This document shows positions 24,456-36,905 of a stretch of 64,000 nt of DNA, piece after piece. A model generated the notes under the pieces. The model was not told the DNA's origin. It did not search any database and was given only the letters and a program-made list of their open reading frames with translations. Every line of letters starts with the position of its first letter. Within the stretch, counting starts at the first letter, position 1. A program made the translations under genes and the position numbers. Source of the stretch: Spinacia oleracea (Eukaryota > Streptophyta > Magnoliopsida > Caryophyllales > Amaranthaceae); assembly GCF_020520425.1 (NCBI RefSeq), contig NC_079487.1, positions 78,869,141-78,933,140 of the forward strand. The letters run 5' to 3'.

Positions 24456-26760
24456 AAAACTAACTCTTCGAAGCTATGATCAAAATAATTTATTTACAAT
24501 GTACGAAGTTGATTTTTTTTATTATCGTTACTATTTTACAGGTCTAGACATACAGTGATAAAAAAATTAATTTGGAGATCGGTAAACATTTTCTGGTATC
24601 ATTAAACTTATTGTAACCCCTTGTTTAATCATAGAAATATGTAACACATAATTAAACGATAAATCCAGTTTTATATTTCCAACAACCAACATCTTTTTGA
24701 TAATAAGGACAAATAATTATCTGATAGTCCCCATAAATGCAATGAGTAGCCAAAAAATCATAGTTAAAGGTGAAAAAAACATCAAAATTTTAATCTTTTC
24801 ATGATTAAAATGATCCCATAAAACGGTTGTTAATACTTAAATAAAAAAATTTGTGGGCTCTTGTTAGGAATCGAACACAGGTTCAAAATTAAAGAAGTTA
24901 AAGCATCGTAACAATGACCATTGCGATAAGGGGTATCAACACGTTAATCTTTGAAAATGAAATTGTTTTAATCTACTCCATAATTTTGTTGAGTTTGAGA
25001 TATTTTCGAATTATGATTCCTTTAAAGGTAAAATAATCTCATATAATGGTAGTCAAAGGTTAACACAATGTTTTGCGGCTAACTTTTTCAACCTTGGTGC
25101 ATGGTAGCAAAACTATTTTGTATTATAAAGGATATGAGCAATTTAGGTAATTTTAAAAATGTTAGGAGTTACACATCTATTTTAGTTGAGTTTGATTTTA
25201 TTTAAAATTTATTTCTTTAAATGTAAAATGATCCCGAGTAATCATAATCAAGGTTAACAAAAAAAAATCAACATGTAACCTAACTTTTCAAAGTTACAAC
25301 CTAAACAATTTATCTACAACATACGAGGTCATTATTTTTGGAAATCGTAAATATTATACAAGTCCAAACATACGGTAAGAAAAAAAATCTTCTTTGGAGA
25401 TCGTTAGCTGTTTTCTGGTATCGTTATGTTTTTATTATAAGCGCTTGTGTAACCATAAAAATATGTAATATTTATTATAAGAAAAAACCAATCTTATATC
25501 ACTAATAAACCCCTTTTTATATTGAGCGAAAAAAAATCCGATAGTCCCCAGAACTCAATAAGAGCAAAGAGTTGCCAAAAAAATCCATGTTAAGGTTGAA
25601 AAAAATGTACATCCAATATTTTGATATTTTTATGACTAAAATATGATCCCATAAAATGGTATTTTACACTTTAATTTTTTTTATTTTCGGCCTCTTGTTA
25701 GGAATCGAACACGGGTGAGCGTAGTTAGAGTAGATGTTAAAGCAGTGTAGCAGTGAATTATTGTGACAACGGGGTATCAACATATTACTCCTTGGAAATA
25801 AATTTGTTTTAATCTACTTCAGTTGAGTTTGAGATTTTTATGTTATGATTTCTTTAAAAGTGAAATCATCCTCTATAATCGTAGTGAAATTAAATACAAT
25901 TTTGTTGCAACTAACTTTTCCAATTTGGTGGTGGCTTGATATAATCTTTAAAAGTGAAGACTACTCCATATCTAAGCACAATAGTTGCTCAAATGCATTG
26001 ATATAATCTTCTCCAGTCAATACAAAAAAATTGTCCTTCTCGTTGTATTCATTATTTCTTTGACAACAAGCTATAATATCTTTTGAGTCTCATTATGCCC
26101 TTTGTCCATCTTAAAAGCGACATCGCTAAGGCCCTAGAAAACCACAATTTCCCTTTCTTTTGGGATCAAGCAACTTACTATTTTACTCCTCAGAGTGAAA
26201 TATCCTCAACTCTTAGCTGCAAAGAAGAGGATTAGCTTTTCAGATTACAAATATAACTGAATTTGTACAAAAGTTAAACGATTTCGTGTAAACGTAGCCA
26301 AGCTTAATTAGTAATTGAATCTATCTTTTCGAAGTTGTGATCTAAATAATTTATTTAAAACGTACAAAGTTATTGATTTTGGATATCGTTACTATTGAAC
26401 ATGTTTAGAAATATGGTAATAAAAAAATATTTAGGAGATTAATAACCATTTTGTTTATGTAAGCTTGGCATATCGAAAAGTTGAGTTTTTGTTTTGTTTA
26501 TGTATTAAATCTACGGTAAGAAAAAAATCTTACCGAAAAGTTGAGCTTGGATATAGAAATGTAGAATCATACTTCCTTCCTTTATGTATTACATCTTTTT
26601 ATGGGATCATTTGAGGAAAAAAAATTCCGATAGTCCCCATAACTCTATAAGAGCAAAGAGTTGCCAAAAAATCCATATTAAGGTTGAAAAAATGTACATC
26701 CAATATTTTGATATTTTTATGACTAAAATATGATCCCATAAAATGGTTGAATGTTAATTT
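24456..26760 (+). repeat. AT-rich repeat array, part 2 (plus-oriented units)
   Basis: The broken array unit resumes here at CTCTTCGAAGC. The GGGGTATCAACA motif occurs near 24930 and 25770, about 830 bases apart. GGAATCGAACACRGGT lies about 70 bases upstream of each, and CTGGTATCGTTA-like and GGGGACTATCGGA-like motifs are shared. The units mirror those at 20935-23960, giving an overall inverted arrangement centred near 24200. No gene is seen. Confidence 0.6.
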
Positions 26761-26961
26761 ATTAAATCTGATTTCAATTGGGATTACATTTTTAGTTTAT
26801 AATTTCGAATTTAATTCGGATTTCTCAATTGCAATCTGACCAAAGCTCCGATGTTCAATGCTTTATCGTTCAATCACCTCAATTAGTTGTCGGAAATTAC
26901 TATGCTTAAGAAGTCTTTAGTCGCCGCCCCAACAACAACATAAACGAGATTAATTTAATCG

Positions 26962-26964
<3 letters not shown>

Positions 26965-27021
<57 letters not shown>
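26965..27021. repeat. (TA)n microsatellite
   Basis: About 28 TA units with a single G interruption near 27008. Confidence 0.95.
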
Positions 27022-28590
27022 TTATTGATACATAAACAATTACACATAGATAAAAGTTTCATTTCTTATTAAAAGTATGTTTATAATACATATGGTACAC
27101 AAGACCCAAAAGTAAAGCCTGCAATTATCGAGCACAAAAGAAAGCTCAACAAAACCAAAAAACGCAAACTAAAAAAGAAGTCAACTCTAGTAAAAAGTTG
27201 ACCATAATGACAATAAAAACACTCTATTTGAAAGTACGACCGTGAAACATCAGTAGCTGAAAGAATTAACCCTTCCAGACTGGATCAACACCATAGTAAT
27301 AACACAAATGGGAACATATATGATCAGGCAACATTTCAACAAAAGTCAAACTGAGCAGACCCCTGTCGTTGCCTAAGCTCTACTGATTGAACCTCCAATG
27401 GTGTATAAATATTAAACAAAGTATCACAACCCCCAGAACCAACCAATCTGGTTGTTGGCAACACATTAGAAACAACTGCAGCACAACCTGCAGAAACACA
27501 GAAGTAGCAGCAAGTGTTTGAAGCTAAGTCTACCAAGGACTTGTTAACAATAATTTACCAGGTTTACATATTTTCAGTGCACAGTTACATGCTACTAGGT
27601 ACATCTCTTCCGCAGTTGATGAATTGAATCTGCAAATTGCGCTGGAATCTAAAATCAACCCAAACAATTACAGTACTCCATAAATAAAGAATTAACACCC
27701 AAAAACATACAAACACAACAATCGGGAATTAAACCAGCAACAACAAAATTCAATTGAACAGACGAAATCGGGTTTGCAGTTTGTTAAATTCAGTTGAGAG
27801 AAAACCAGAGAAGCATAACATGTTCAACCAAAAGCAAAATCGCCTAGAAATTGACCAACAATAATTAGGCAGCAAATTGTAATCAATTGAATTAATCAAC
27901 AAGATCAAGAAATCAAACTGAATCTATCAATTTGAGCTTCCAAATTGCCGCATTTGTGGCCCGACATCGCAAATTGTAGAGAGAGAAAATTGTGGTTGGA
28001 GATTTAAGGATTGCTTGAGAATGTGAAGAACATGACAAGTCGCTCAAACGACAATGAACCTTCAGAGGGGTGGAGGACGGTGGGGGACGGTGGAGAACTC
28101 AGAGTTTTTAGAGGTGAATTGTCGACTGAGGAATGAGGATGACTTGCTCAACGAACCCAAGCATCGCAACCAAACCACCGACCAAAATCCGGTCAATTCT
28201 TCGATCAAAACGCCGAAGAGCGCAGAAACACATCAAAATCTATCGCCAATTTTCAGATTCTTGCAAACATAAATTGCTCCAAAATCTTCAAGAAACCCTA
28301 AAATTTGGGGATAAGCCCAAGAATAAAAAATCATTTGATTCAAGGTTTGAAAGAAGATATGTGAGTAAAATTAGAAGATAATTGGAAAAATTGAATCCCT
28401 AATTAATTGAATTCAAGCCCAGTTTGAGAAAAAAATATAATTGGGAAAATTTAATCCCTAATTAATCGAATTCGAGCCAATTTGAGAAAAAAATGAAGCA
28501 GAAAATTTGGGGGAAAATCGATGAATTAGTAATTTGATTTGAAAGAATTGGTAATTTGATGTGAGCGAAGGAAAAGAGTTGATGAAAAAA
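27022..28590. other. Gene-like but unassigned sequence before the inverted TIR copy
   Basis: Composition is less AT-rich than in the array. The plus strand at 28040-28280 and the minus strand at 27336-27536 have short open frames, but I recognise no domain or exon series. It may represent promoter or untranslated parts of a host gene carried next to the TIR at 28620-28842. I cannot name a function. Confidence 0.35.
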
Positions 28591-28619
28591 AAGAAAAGGA
28601 AGGAAAGATTTTTCTGGTT

Positions 28620-28842
28620 ATTAATGGCAGAAATAAAAAAACGTAGAAGATGGAAGAGGTGGTGTTTTTGGCGCTCAACCAAATTATCCCACTCAGCAGA
28701 GTGTTATGGCGCAAATCTGTGTGAAAACATACCGCCCAAAATCTCTTTTTTAGTTTTGCTTTCCCTCTCTTTTTTTAGTGGATTATTTGAGGTGTCTAAA
28801 TATGAGTGGTGGTGTGCAAGATGCTCTTGCACACCATGTGTA
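28620..28842 (-). repeat. Second copy of the hairpin-terminated TIR, inverted
   Basis: Read on the minus strand from 28842, the sequence follows 19111-19290 closely. Shared blocks include GTGTGCAAGAGCATCTTGCA, AAAGAGAGGGAAAG, TTTTGGGCGGTAT, TTGCGCCAT and GTTGAGCGCCAA, with CTGCCATTAA further in after a length difference of about 50-80 bases. The terminal hairpin is at 28811-28835. It marks the end of another member of the family, or the true right end of the element starting at 19111 (9.7 kb). Confidence 0.6.
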
Positions 28843-30133
28843 CTCCTAATCTTTTCCAGTGATATGGGAGCAAATGTGCTCACTTCAGACTTTGTAAACT
28901 TTGATGACCGTTTACCGTAGTAATGTTAAGGCACTCTTTATTTCCAAAAAAAAAGAACAGTCTAGCAGCACGCGCATCAAACCTTGTTACAAATTTACAT
29001 TACATTATCATTATTTATTACCAAACAAAAAACTATTTATTACTTTTTTTTTTTGAGAGAATCACTATTTATTACCTCCTACAAAATTAACTACTCCGTG
29101 TGTTTACGATGGTGCTATGTTTTGGAATTTGGATACACCAGATCTTAGTACAACATAAAAGTCAAACAATTATGAAGATGGGTGATTAATGCTAATTTAC
29201 AATTACATACAAGTATACAACTAGACTAGAATTAATCTTTGCTTAGAGGTGTGGATCTGAGATTAATCAAATAAAAATCCGGAAATGATGATCCACTATT
29301 TATGCTGAAACCAACTGATATTGTTAAATGTTAATAAACAAAGACTAAAACCTTTAGTCGTCCACTTCTAGACTACTACGGAGAATTAAGTAATAAAATT
29401 AATGTATGTGGACTTTAAGTAAAATAATACTTGGTACTCAATAGTTTTAGATAATCAGTTAAATTAATCTAGAAATTAAAACTAATCCTAGGTTCGAATC
29501 TCCCGTCCTACATTTGTAATTTGTATTGCCATTGTGGCTTAGCTTACTCATCCGCACAAAAAATTAGCTCCGAATTGAAGTCAACTGTTCTATCTTAGGG
29601 TTATTCTTAACGTGATTATAAAGGATTTAGGGAGTAAGCTAGTTTCAACTAATTAAACACGTACATTCTCTCTAATCTCTATTCCTCTTTCTGTTTTTTT
29701 CTCACTGCTCCATTTCACTCTCTTCTTAATACAAGTACCTGGTACGTTGTTTCTCCTCTTGATTCTTAAGCATATACGAAATACTACATGTTAATTATAT
29801 ATATGTATATATTTTTGCTTTGCTTCTATGTAGTACATACTTTTTTCAATTCGGAGGTCACATATGTTCAAATGGACAGGCATGTTATAAGATTTCACAT
29901 GAATATATTTTGCATTACTGAATAATGTTATTACATAGTAGTATAATTAAACACAAAAGATAGGTCCAAGTCTGTGAATATTACAAAAGTTAATTTAAAG
30001 TATTGTGACTAAAATGTGAACTAGCTCCATAGAACTTATCAGAATTCTAAGTTTCTGTGACTTGAATTGAAAATACAGAATGGCATCTCAAACAAAGAAC
30101 GTGGAATCTTGAATACAACACAAGCTTAGAACC
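28843..30133. other. AT-rich intergenic region upstream of the DUF247 pseudogene
   Basis: No ORF of note or known repeat is visible. TATATATGTATATAT near 29798 and pyrimidine-rich stretches near 29660-29720 are the only promoter-like signals, and they are weak. Confidence 0.4.
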
Positions 30134-31321
30134 ATGCCGAAATCTCTGTCGACTCACTGTGTCTATAAGGTGCCTGAACATATCCGCAAGGTAAATAGAG
30201 AATGTTACCAGCCTTCTGTTGTTTCAATTGGTCCAATTTATCATAAAAAGTGGTCCCTAAAATCATCGGAAGACTTAAAATTAAGGCACCTTGAATGCTT
30301 CCTAGAGCTTGGTATCCATAAGTATGGCGACCGCGCTTATACCTTAATTCAATACATTGACATTATACGACAATGGGAGGGCGAAGAGAAAATAACACTT
30401 TCTAGCGACGAGTTTGTTGAAATGTTGTTGGTTGATGCTGCATTTATAATCCACTATATTATGCTTCATAGCACTCAATTATCTCTACCAAACGACCCTA
30501 TGGAGAAGAAAATAGCATGGGTGGTTAAAGTAGAACAAGATTTATTTCTAGAAGATAATCAACTTCCCTTTTTTGTACTAAACAAATTATATGAAGCATT
30601 TGGTAGAGCTGATACCCACACACATATTTCCTTCAAAGATCTTACTTGTCGATTTCTTAAGGATCTGTTGCTTACCTCCCAAACGTAATCACGACCAGAT
30701 TCAGGGAGATAATGAGCTACGATTCTGCTGTTTTCCTCCCAAGCGTAATCATATCCAAAACCTCAAAAACAACAATGAAGAATCTCAGTTTCCATTAAGC
30801 GCCAAGGAACTCAAGGCGGCTGGAGTTAATTTTCAGGCAACTGACAGTAAGAATTTACTGGATATTCGATATTCAAACGGAGTCCTACAGATTCCGACAT
30901 TGACAATTCAAGACACCACTGAAGCAATTCTTCGCAGCATCATATTCTTCGAACAATGCCATTATTTTAAGGATTCTTACTTCATCGACTATGTATTCTT
31001 CCTTGATGCATTGATCGACACTCCAGAAGACGTGCAGATTTTGAATAAGCATGGAATAATCAAGCATTGGCTTGGGAGTTGGGAGTGATGATGAAGTCAC
31101 CACCATCATTAACAGAATGACTACATACATAATGATTTATACTCCTAATTTCTACTACTCGGATATTAGTCGAAAATTGAACAACAACCAGATGGAATAA
31201 ATGGAAGGCTATATTAAGGAGAAATTACTTCAATCATCCATGGTCAATCGTTTCTGTCGTCTATTTGTTGCTACTTCTCATCCTTACTGTATTACAAGTC
31301 TATACAGGTTTTAAGGGATAA
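30134..31321 (+). pseudogene. DUF247 (UPF0481) plant protein, frameshifted
   Basis: The first frame (30134-30688) shows the family N-terminus (YKVPEHIRKVNRECYQPSVV, then SIGPI) and the conserved VEQDLFLEDNQLPFFVLNKL. The match then moves to another frame (from about 30640 to 31088) with IPTLTIQDTTEAILRSIIFF. A third segment starts after a 7-base tandem duplication (GGGAGTTGGGAGTG, about 31073-31086) and includes NRMTTYIMIY. A further shift near 31193 restores the C-terminus, RNYFNHPWSIVSVVYLLLLL, whose hydrophobic stretch is the family's usual terminal membrane anchor. At least three frame breaks make it a pseudogene. Members are membrane-anchored plant proteins, some linked to self-incompatibility; none of this can be claimed for a broken copy. 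A duplicated 60-base in-frame segment lies at about 30660-30760. Confidence 0.88.
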
Positions 31322-31397
31322 TTTTTTTGTCCTTTTTTTTTATATGCGACCGAACCATGACACAAGGACATTCACTTACTTTTTTGTTAATGTACAA

Positions 31398-31689
31398 TGA
31401 AGAAATATGCACATCAGCAACAATTAAGAATAGAATGATTAGTCCTTATTGTGTTGCTTAGCACATAGGATTCTTTTATGTTTTTTCATTTTGTCCTTTT
31501 ATGCTTGCTGTAATCTTGTTGTTTTCTGTACAACTAAAATGTTCACATGTATGGCAACCTTTGCATATATATCGCAGCCAGTGCTGAAATCAGTACAAAA
31601 CACAAAACTAAAGAACATATTTGCTCTCAAAACAGAACTGTATTTTATAGAAAGATTGAAACTTTAAGAAATTTCTTCAAGTTTCTTCA
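31398..31689 (+). repeat. 5' LTR of degenerate copia (292 bp)
   Basis: It begins TGAAGAAATATGC and ends AGTTTCTTCA; the first and last eight bases are perfect inverted repeats (TGAAGAAA/TTTCTTCA). It is collinear with 36162-36500 apart from indels. Confidence 0.9.
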
Positions 31690-31704
31690 TGGTACCAGAG
31701 CACC
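31690..31704 (+). promoter_or_regulatory. Primer-binding site of degenerate copia
   Basis: TGGTACCAGAGCACC directly follows the 5' LTR and matches the initiator-Met tRNA primer-site pattern TGGTATCAGAGC with one substitution. Confidence 0.75.
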
Positions 31705-31828
31705 TAGGTTAAATCCTTTCAAAAAAAAATGTATATTACATAGTCTTTTATTACAAAAACCAGTATAAAATGTTTGATTTTTCAAAAATCAGAATGCCAT
31801 AAACGAGTACATAAAATCTCAACCTTTA

Positions 31829-32898
31829 TAAAGATCCTATCTTTGTTGCTGTAAATGAGAATGCTTCGACACCATTAGGAAGTATAATCTTTGATGGAAA
31901 TAACTTTTTAATCTGGAGCAGAAATATCAAGATTACACTGGGAGCAAAGAACAAGCCGACTTTTCTTGAAGGAAAGCATCCTATGCCAAACGAGGGTGCG
32001 GATGAAAATCAGAAGTGGACTAGATGTGATTACATGGTGAGGTCTTGGTTCTTTGTTACAGTGAAACCAGAAATAGCAGGAAGCACGAACTCTATACAGT
32101 CTGCAAGAGAAGTCTGGGTGGAGCTGTAGGAGAGATATGAACAGACAAACGCACCACAACTTTATCAACTCAAGAAGGATCTTTGGGAATTTCAACAGAA
32201 CAATCTCAGTGTAAGTAATTATTATTGCATGTTAAAAATGCTTAGGGATGAAATTGCATTACGAAGGGGTGCCTGAATATAATTGTGGAGCTATTAAGTA
32301 GTGTACTTGTAGCTTGGTTAAGAAAATGTTTAATTTGGAGCAAGTTAATAAGCTGATGAAGTTCCTGATGAGGCTAAATACAAACTATGAACAGTTGAAA
32401 ACAAATTAGCCTAGTATGGACCCACCTCTCCCTGTGAATAAAATCTACAACTTGATCCTTCAAGCTGAGGGGCAAAAGCAAATCACAGGAGATATGGTTC
32501 AACAAAGCTCGGAGATGAGTGCTTTTCAAGCTAGTAAACAATTCCAAGAAAATGTTTATAATAAGCAGAGTGCTGGAGTTTTTCAAAAGAGAGACTTAAA
32601 GAAACAAAAGATAAATGTCAAATGTGATAATTGTGGTATGAGGCCATGGGGTCATGCTAAAGGGGGATGCATCAAGCTGATCGGTTACCCTGAATGGTTC
32701 AAAGGAGCCAAAGGAAAGTCTAGTGTCAAGATTTCTACAAATATAGGTTTTGAAAATCTACAGGACACTCCTTTTGATGATGATGGTGAGACAGGAACGA
32801 GCAACACAAAACCAGATAGTAACCTTATATCTGCAATTGTACATGAAGTACTCAAAGCATTCCAGGAGGAACAATGTGCATGCAGGAAGTTCCCATAA
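31829..32898 (+). pseudogene. Copia gag remnant
   Basis: The frame opens with VNENASTPLGSIIFDGNNF, the typical copia gag (UBN2/Retrotran_gag_3-like) start, then LGAKNKPTFLEGK. A stop interrupts it near 32128, and further breaks follow to about 32410. The 32416-32898 segment contains a zinc-knuckle-like CDNCGMRPWGHAKGGC and the KLIGYPEWF signature commonly seen next to it. It would have formed the particle shell. Confidence 0.85.
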
Positions 32899-32984
32899 CA
32901 GAACAAACAACATGAGTAATTTTGCAGGTATTATTTCTGCTTCAAATGCAGCTGTATTTCTGATATCTTTGATTGCAACTCATA

Positions 32985-35900
32985 GAGAATAGATTCTGGG
33001 GCTTCAGATCATATGGCAGGAAATATAAATCTCTTAAGTGATTTAAAATCATTAAAGAAAGCAGTTAATGTCATGCTTCCTGATGGAACTCTTAGAAAAG
33101 TTGATCAAATTGGTGTTGTTGGTCTGGCACCAAAAATAAGGCCTCTCAATGTCTTGTATTTACCAGATTTTAGACACAACTTGTTGTCTTTGAGTAAGTT
33201 AATCGATACTAGAAATCTGGAGATAATTTTTGATGGGGGTGGATATTTCAGGACCATGAGAGCATATCAAAGGAGCAAGGAGGAGGTATTTTTGACAATC
33301 AAAAGAGTCTTGTTGGTGTAATAACTTCAAACTCAGTTAGTAGTTCCAAGATAATTGTTTATAATAATTCTATCACCTTGGACATGATGCATGCTAGACT
33401 AAGACATGGTTCTTTGTCAAAATTACAACATTTGAAGTTTGTTATTGTCAATCAGTTACAAGTTTTGGTTGTGACACATGCTCCGTGGCTAAACATCACA
33501 GACTTCCTTTTCCCGTTAGTCATAATATTTCCAAGGGTATTTTTTTTATCTTATACAGATAGACTTGTGGGGAGAATATAGAACTGCAAATGTCAATGGG
33601 CAACATATTTCCTCACGATTTTAGATGATTACAAAAGAGTTACTTGGACTCACTTGCTAACTAGCAAAGAACAAGTGTGTGGGGTGATATAAAATTTTCT
33701 TGCTAACATAGAAAATCAATTCAATGTTAGAGTAAAAACCTTTACGAGTGATAATGGTACAGAGATTGTGCAATCTAAATGTAAAATCATACTTGGGAAT
33801 AAAGGAATAGTTCATCAAAGAAGCATTCCTGGAGTCCCACAACATAATGGAAGAGTTGAGAGAAAACACATATTTCTCACAGAAACTGCAAGGGCTTTGA
33901 GAATACATGCAGGCTTGCAAAAATACTTATGGGGTGAGTCTATTCTGGCAGCCACTCACATCGTAAATATTCTTCCGAGTAGGTGATAGAGTGGAAAACA
34001 CTTTATGAGAGATTGATGGGGAAGAGTCACAAGTATGATCATTTGAGGACTATAGGATGTCTTTGCTATAGTTTGATGAAAGGGGAAAAATGAGTATTTT
34101 AGTTGGGTATCCTTATGCTCAAAAGGGATATAAACTTTATGATCTAGAGAAGAAAATAATTTTTGTGAGTAGAGATGTGGTACTTAAGGAAAATATATTG
34201 CCTTTTATACACCTACTAATGAACAAGAATGAAACCAAGGCTAAACTAGACACAATTCCCCTTACGAATCCTAATAGTGGGGGTGTATATAGAATCTGAG
34301 GAAAGACAAGACCATGGTGTTGAAACAACACCAACAGAAGAGCAACCACATAACCATGTTTAGGATGTACACCATTTTTTTGAATAGGAAGAAATGGTGC
34401 AACAAGAATTAGATGTTGAGAACATACCCTAAATAAGGAGATCAGTGAGAGACAGACATGTCCCTGGACATCTCAAAGATTTTAAGTACACTTAATTTCC
34501 TCCTAGTAATTTGATGGATCATGATGATCTGTCACCTTTATGCCCACAAATTAGCAGATAATGATTTTTACAGTGAGGATTACATTATTTCATTTAAAAA
34601 TGTAATAAAGGTCATATAAACTTATACTTATAATCAAGCTGCATAGGAAGAAGGTTGGAGACAAGATAGGAATGAGGAATTCAAGGCAATTGAAAAGAAT
34701 GGTACTTGGAAGTTTTGTGAGCTACCTCCAAACAAGAGAATCTTAGACTCGGAATGGGCCTACATTATGAAGAAAGACAGAGATGGAAATGTCATAAGAC
34801 TTTAGGATAAATTGGTTTCAATGGGAGACAAACAGGAAAAGGGAAAGGATTATAAGTACACCTTTTCACCAGTTGCAAAATTTGCAACTATCAGAATTCT
34901 GATTGCTTTGGCAACAATTCAAAATTGGAAAATGCACCAGTTGGACATTAATAATGTATATCTTCACGGATTTCTAAATGAAAAGGTGTATATGAAGACA
35001 CCCAAGGGATATACCAAAGTTCCAGAGGAGAAGGTAAGTGAGCTGATAAGAATTCTATATGGTCTAAAACATGTTTCAAGACAATGGAATGTGGAAGTGA
35101 CTAAATTCCTCAAGCTTAGGGATTTCTGTCAGACATTCATAGATTATTCTCTATTTTAAAGAAAGAAATATGGAAAATGTTGCATAGTGCTAGTATATGT
35201 AGATGACTTTCTGATAACAGGAGATGATGAGGAATACAACAAGACTCTAAAATCAGATTTACAAGTAGAGTTCACATTGAAAGATTTAGGTACGTTAAGA
35301 TACTTTCTATGTTCGTAGGTCTCCAGAAGTGAAAGAGGAACTCTCCTTAGTTAAAGAAAATATGTTGCAGATCTTTTGCATCATAAAAATATGGTGGATT
35401 GCAAAGCTGCTGTAGCTCCTTTCCCCTCAAATGTTAAGTCGTCCACTGAAGGTGGTGAAGCCTTAGAAGATCCTAAGAGATATAGAAGACTGATTGGTAA
35501 ATTACTCTACTTAAATCAAATCTAAGTAGACTTGTCATTTCTTATTCTATCCAGCAACTTAGCCAATTCATGGGTTGCCCTAGAGAACCATATTGGCATG
35601 TCGCCTTAGATGGTGTTAGATACCTGAAAGGAACATATAATTGGGGATTGTTCTATCCTAGAAAATCACATAAATACTTGATGGCATATTCTGATGCAGA
35701 CAATGGATCATGTGCTTTTACTTTTCGGCCCTTAACTTGATATTGTGTCTTCGTAGGAGCTTCTTTAGTTTCATGGAAAACTAAGAGGCAAAAGACTGTT
35801 TCAAAATCTTCATGTGAATCTGAGTACTGAAGCATGTCTCAAACTACAAGTGAAATGGTATGGGTGGATGGTATCCTAGAAGAATTGCAGGTTCAGATTC

Positions 35901-36110
35901 CAAAACTCATTCCCTTATACTGTGACAATAAATCAACAATGCATATTGCCAAAAAAACCTAATATTTCATGAAAGGACAAAGCACCTTAATAAAGATTGT
36001 CATTATATTAGTGAACATATGGAGAATGAATTCCTCTACACTGTTTTTGTTAGATCTTCTCTTCGGTTAGCAGATATCATATCATGAAAAAAGGATTGTC
36101 TGAGCAGCAA
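32985..36110 (+). pseudogene. Copia pol remnant (protease, integrase, RT, RNase H)
   Basis: In order, the domains are as follows. A protease core with SGASDHMAGN lies near 32997. The pre-integrase segment MHARLRHGSLSKLQHLKF is near 33387. Integrase has FTSDNGTEI and GVPQHNGRVERKH (33740-33870). RT has WKMHQLDINNVYLHGFLNEK (about 34928) and YVDDFLITGDD (about 35200). RNase H has YSDADNGS and YCDNKSTMHIAKK (35690-35960). Many stops and shifts interrupt the frame, so no enzyme can be made. Confidence 0.88.
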
Positions 36111-36149
36111 CACATGTTTCTTTGTGGCAAGTTAGATTTTATACCATAC

Positions 36150-36500
36150 TTGAGGAGGGGATGAAGTAATATGCACATCAACAACAATTAAGAATAGAAT
36201 AATTAGTCCTTATTGTGTTTCTTAGCACATATGATTCTTTTCTGTTTTTAAAATTTGTCCTTTTATGCTTGTTGTAAGCTTGTTTTTTGTACAATTGGAA
36301 TGCTAGGTGTGCTCACATGTATGGCCACCTTTGCATATATATAGTCCATGTACTAGGTTACAATGGCTAGAGATTCATAAGCGCATCCACAGTGTTGAAA
36401 TCGATACAAACCACAAAACAAAAGACCAGATTTGCTCTCAAAATAGAACAATATTTTACAGAAAGATTGACACTTTAAGAAATTTCTTCAAGTTTCTTCG
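36150..36500 (+). repeat. Polypurine tract and 3' LTR of degenerate copia (LTR 36162-36500, 339 bp)
   Basis: TGAGGAGGGGA (36151-36161) immediately precedes the LTR. The LTR begins TGAAGTAATATGC and ends TTTCTTCG, with the terminal CA changed to CG. It is 47 bases longer than the 5' LTR, mainly because of extra sequence after GCATATATAT (about 36340-36388). The two LTRs are clearly diverged, which indicates an old insertion. Confidence 0.88.
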
Positions 36501-36739
36501 TAGTATGAATTAATTTCTTGTTAATTGCTATAAGAAAATAAAATAATTGTTGTTACTTTAAAGTTCACTCTTTTATTTTTTAATCATACGGTAACTCTTT
36601 TTATATTCTAGATGGAATATATTTATTTTTAATTTGTGTAGTTGCATGAGCTTGTCCATTTCCGATGGATCCCAATATTCATTTGTTCTTTTGGCTGTGG
36701 GATGTAATTGACTAAATAAAAATGGCTCTTAATACCTCT

Positions 36740-36905
36740 TCGCTTCATTTCCATAAAGTAGAAGATGGTCGTCCCGTTATCGCTTTTGGGTCAATTGGAA
36801 ACAATCTCTCTGCAATTGTAGGGGTAAGGTTGCGTACGTCCCACCCCCCTTACCCTGATTCTTGCGGGAGCCTATTTGAGGCAATGGGGTAATGATAGTG
36901 ATGAA
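36740..36905 (+). mobile_element. SINE-like fragment (Au/Amaranthaceae type)
   Basis: The run GTCGTCCCGTTATCG, CAATTGGAAACAATCTCTCT, GGGGTAAGGTTGCGTACGTC and GCAATGGGGTAATGATAGTG has the look of the 3' half of widespread angiosperm Au-type SINEs, as I remember them. The 5' tRNA-related part with both promoter boxes is not evident, and no clear target duplication was found. Confidence 0.5.

Larger units (their letters stand above)
31398..36500 (+). mobile_element. Degenerate Ty1/copia retrotransposon with both LTRs
   Basis: Short LTRs (31398-31689 and 36162-36500) flank a full but decayed internal region: primer site, gag, zinc knuckle, protease, integrase, RT and RNase H in copia order. Stops and frameshifts are frequent throughout. 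The five bases before the 5' LTR (TACAA) and after the 3' LTR (TAGTA) do not match well, so the target duplication has decayed or the element recombined. It belongs to a different family from the 1.35-kb-LTR copia elements in this window and looks much older. Confidence 0.93.

Noticed and set aside
30640..30690. Intron explaining the DUF247 frame change
   Set aside because: DUF247 genes usually lack introns here, the two frames overlap with no convincing GT-AG pair, and two more frame breaks follow.
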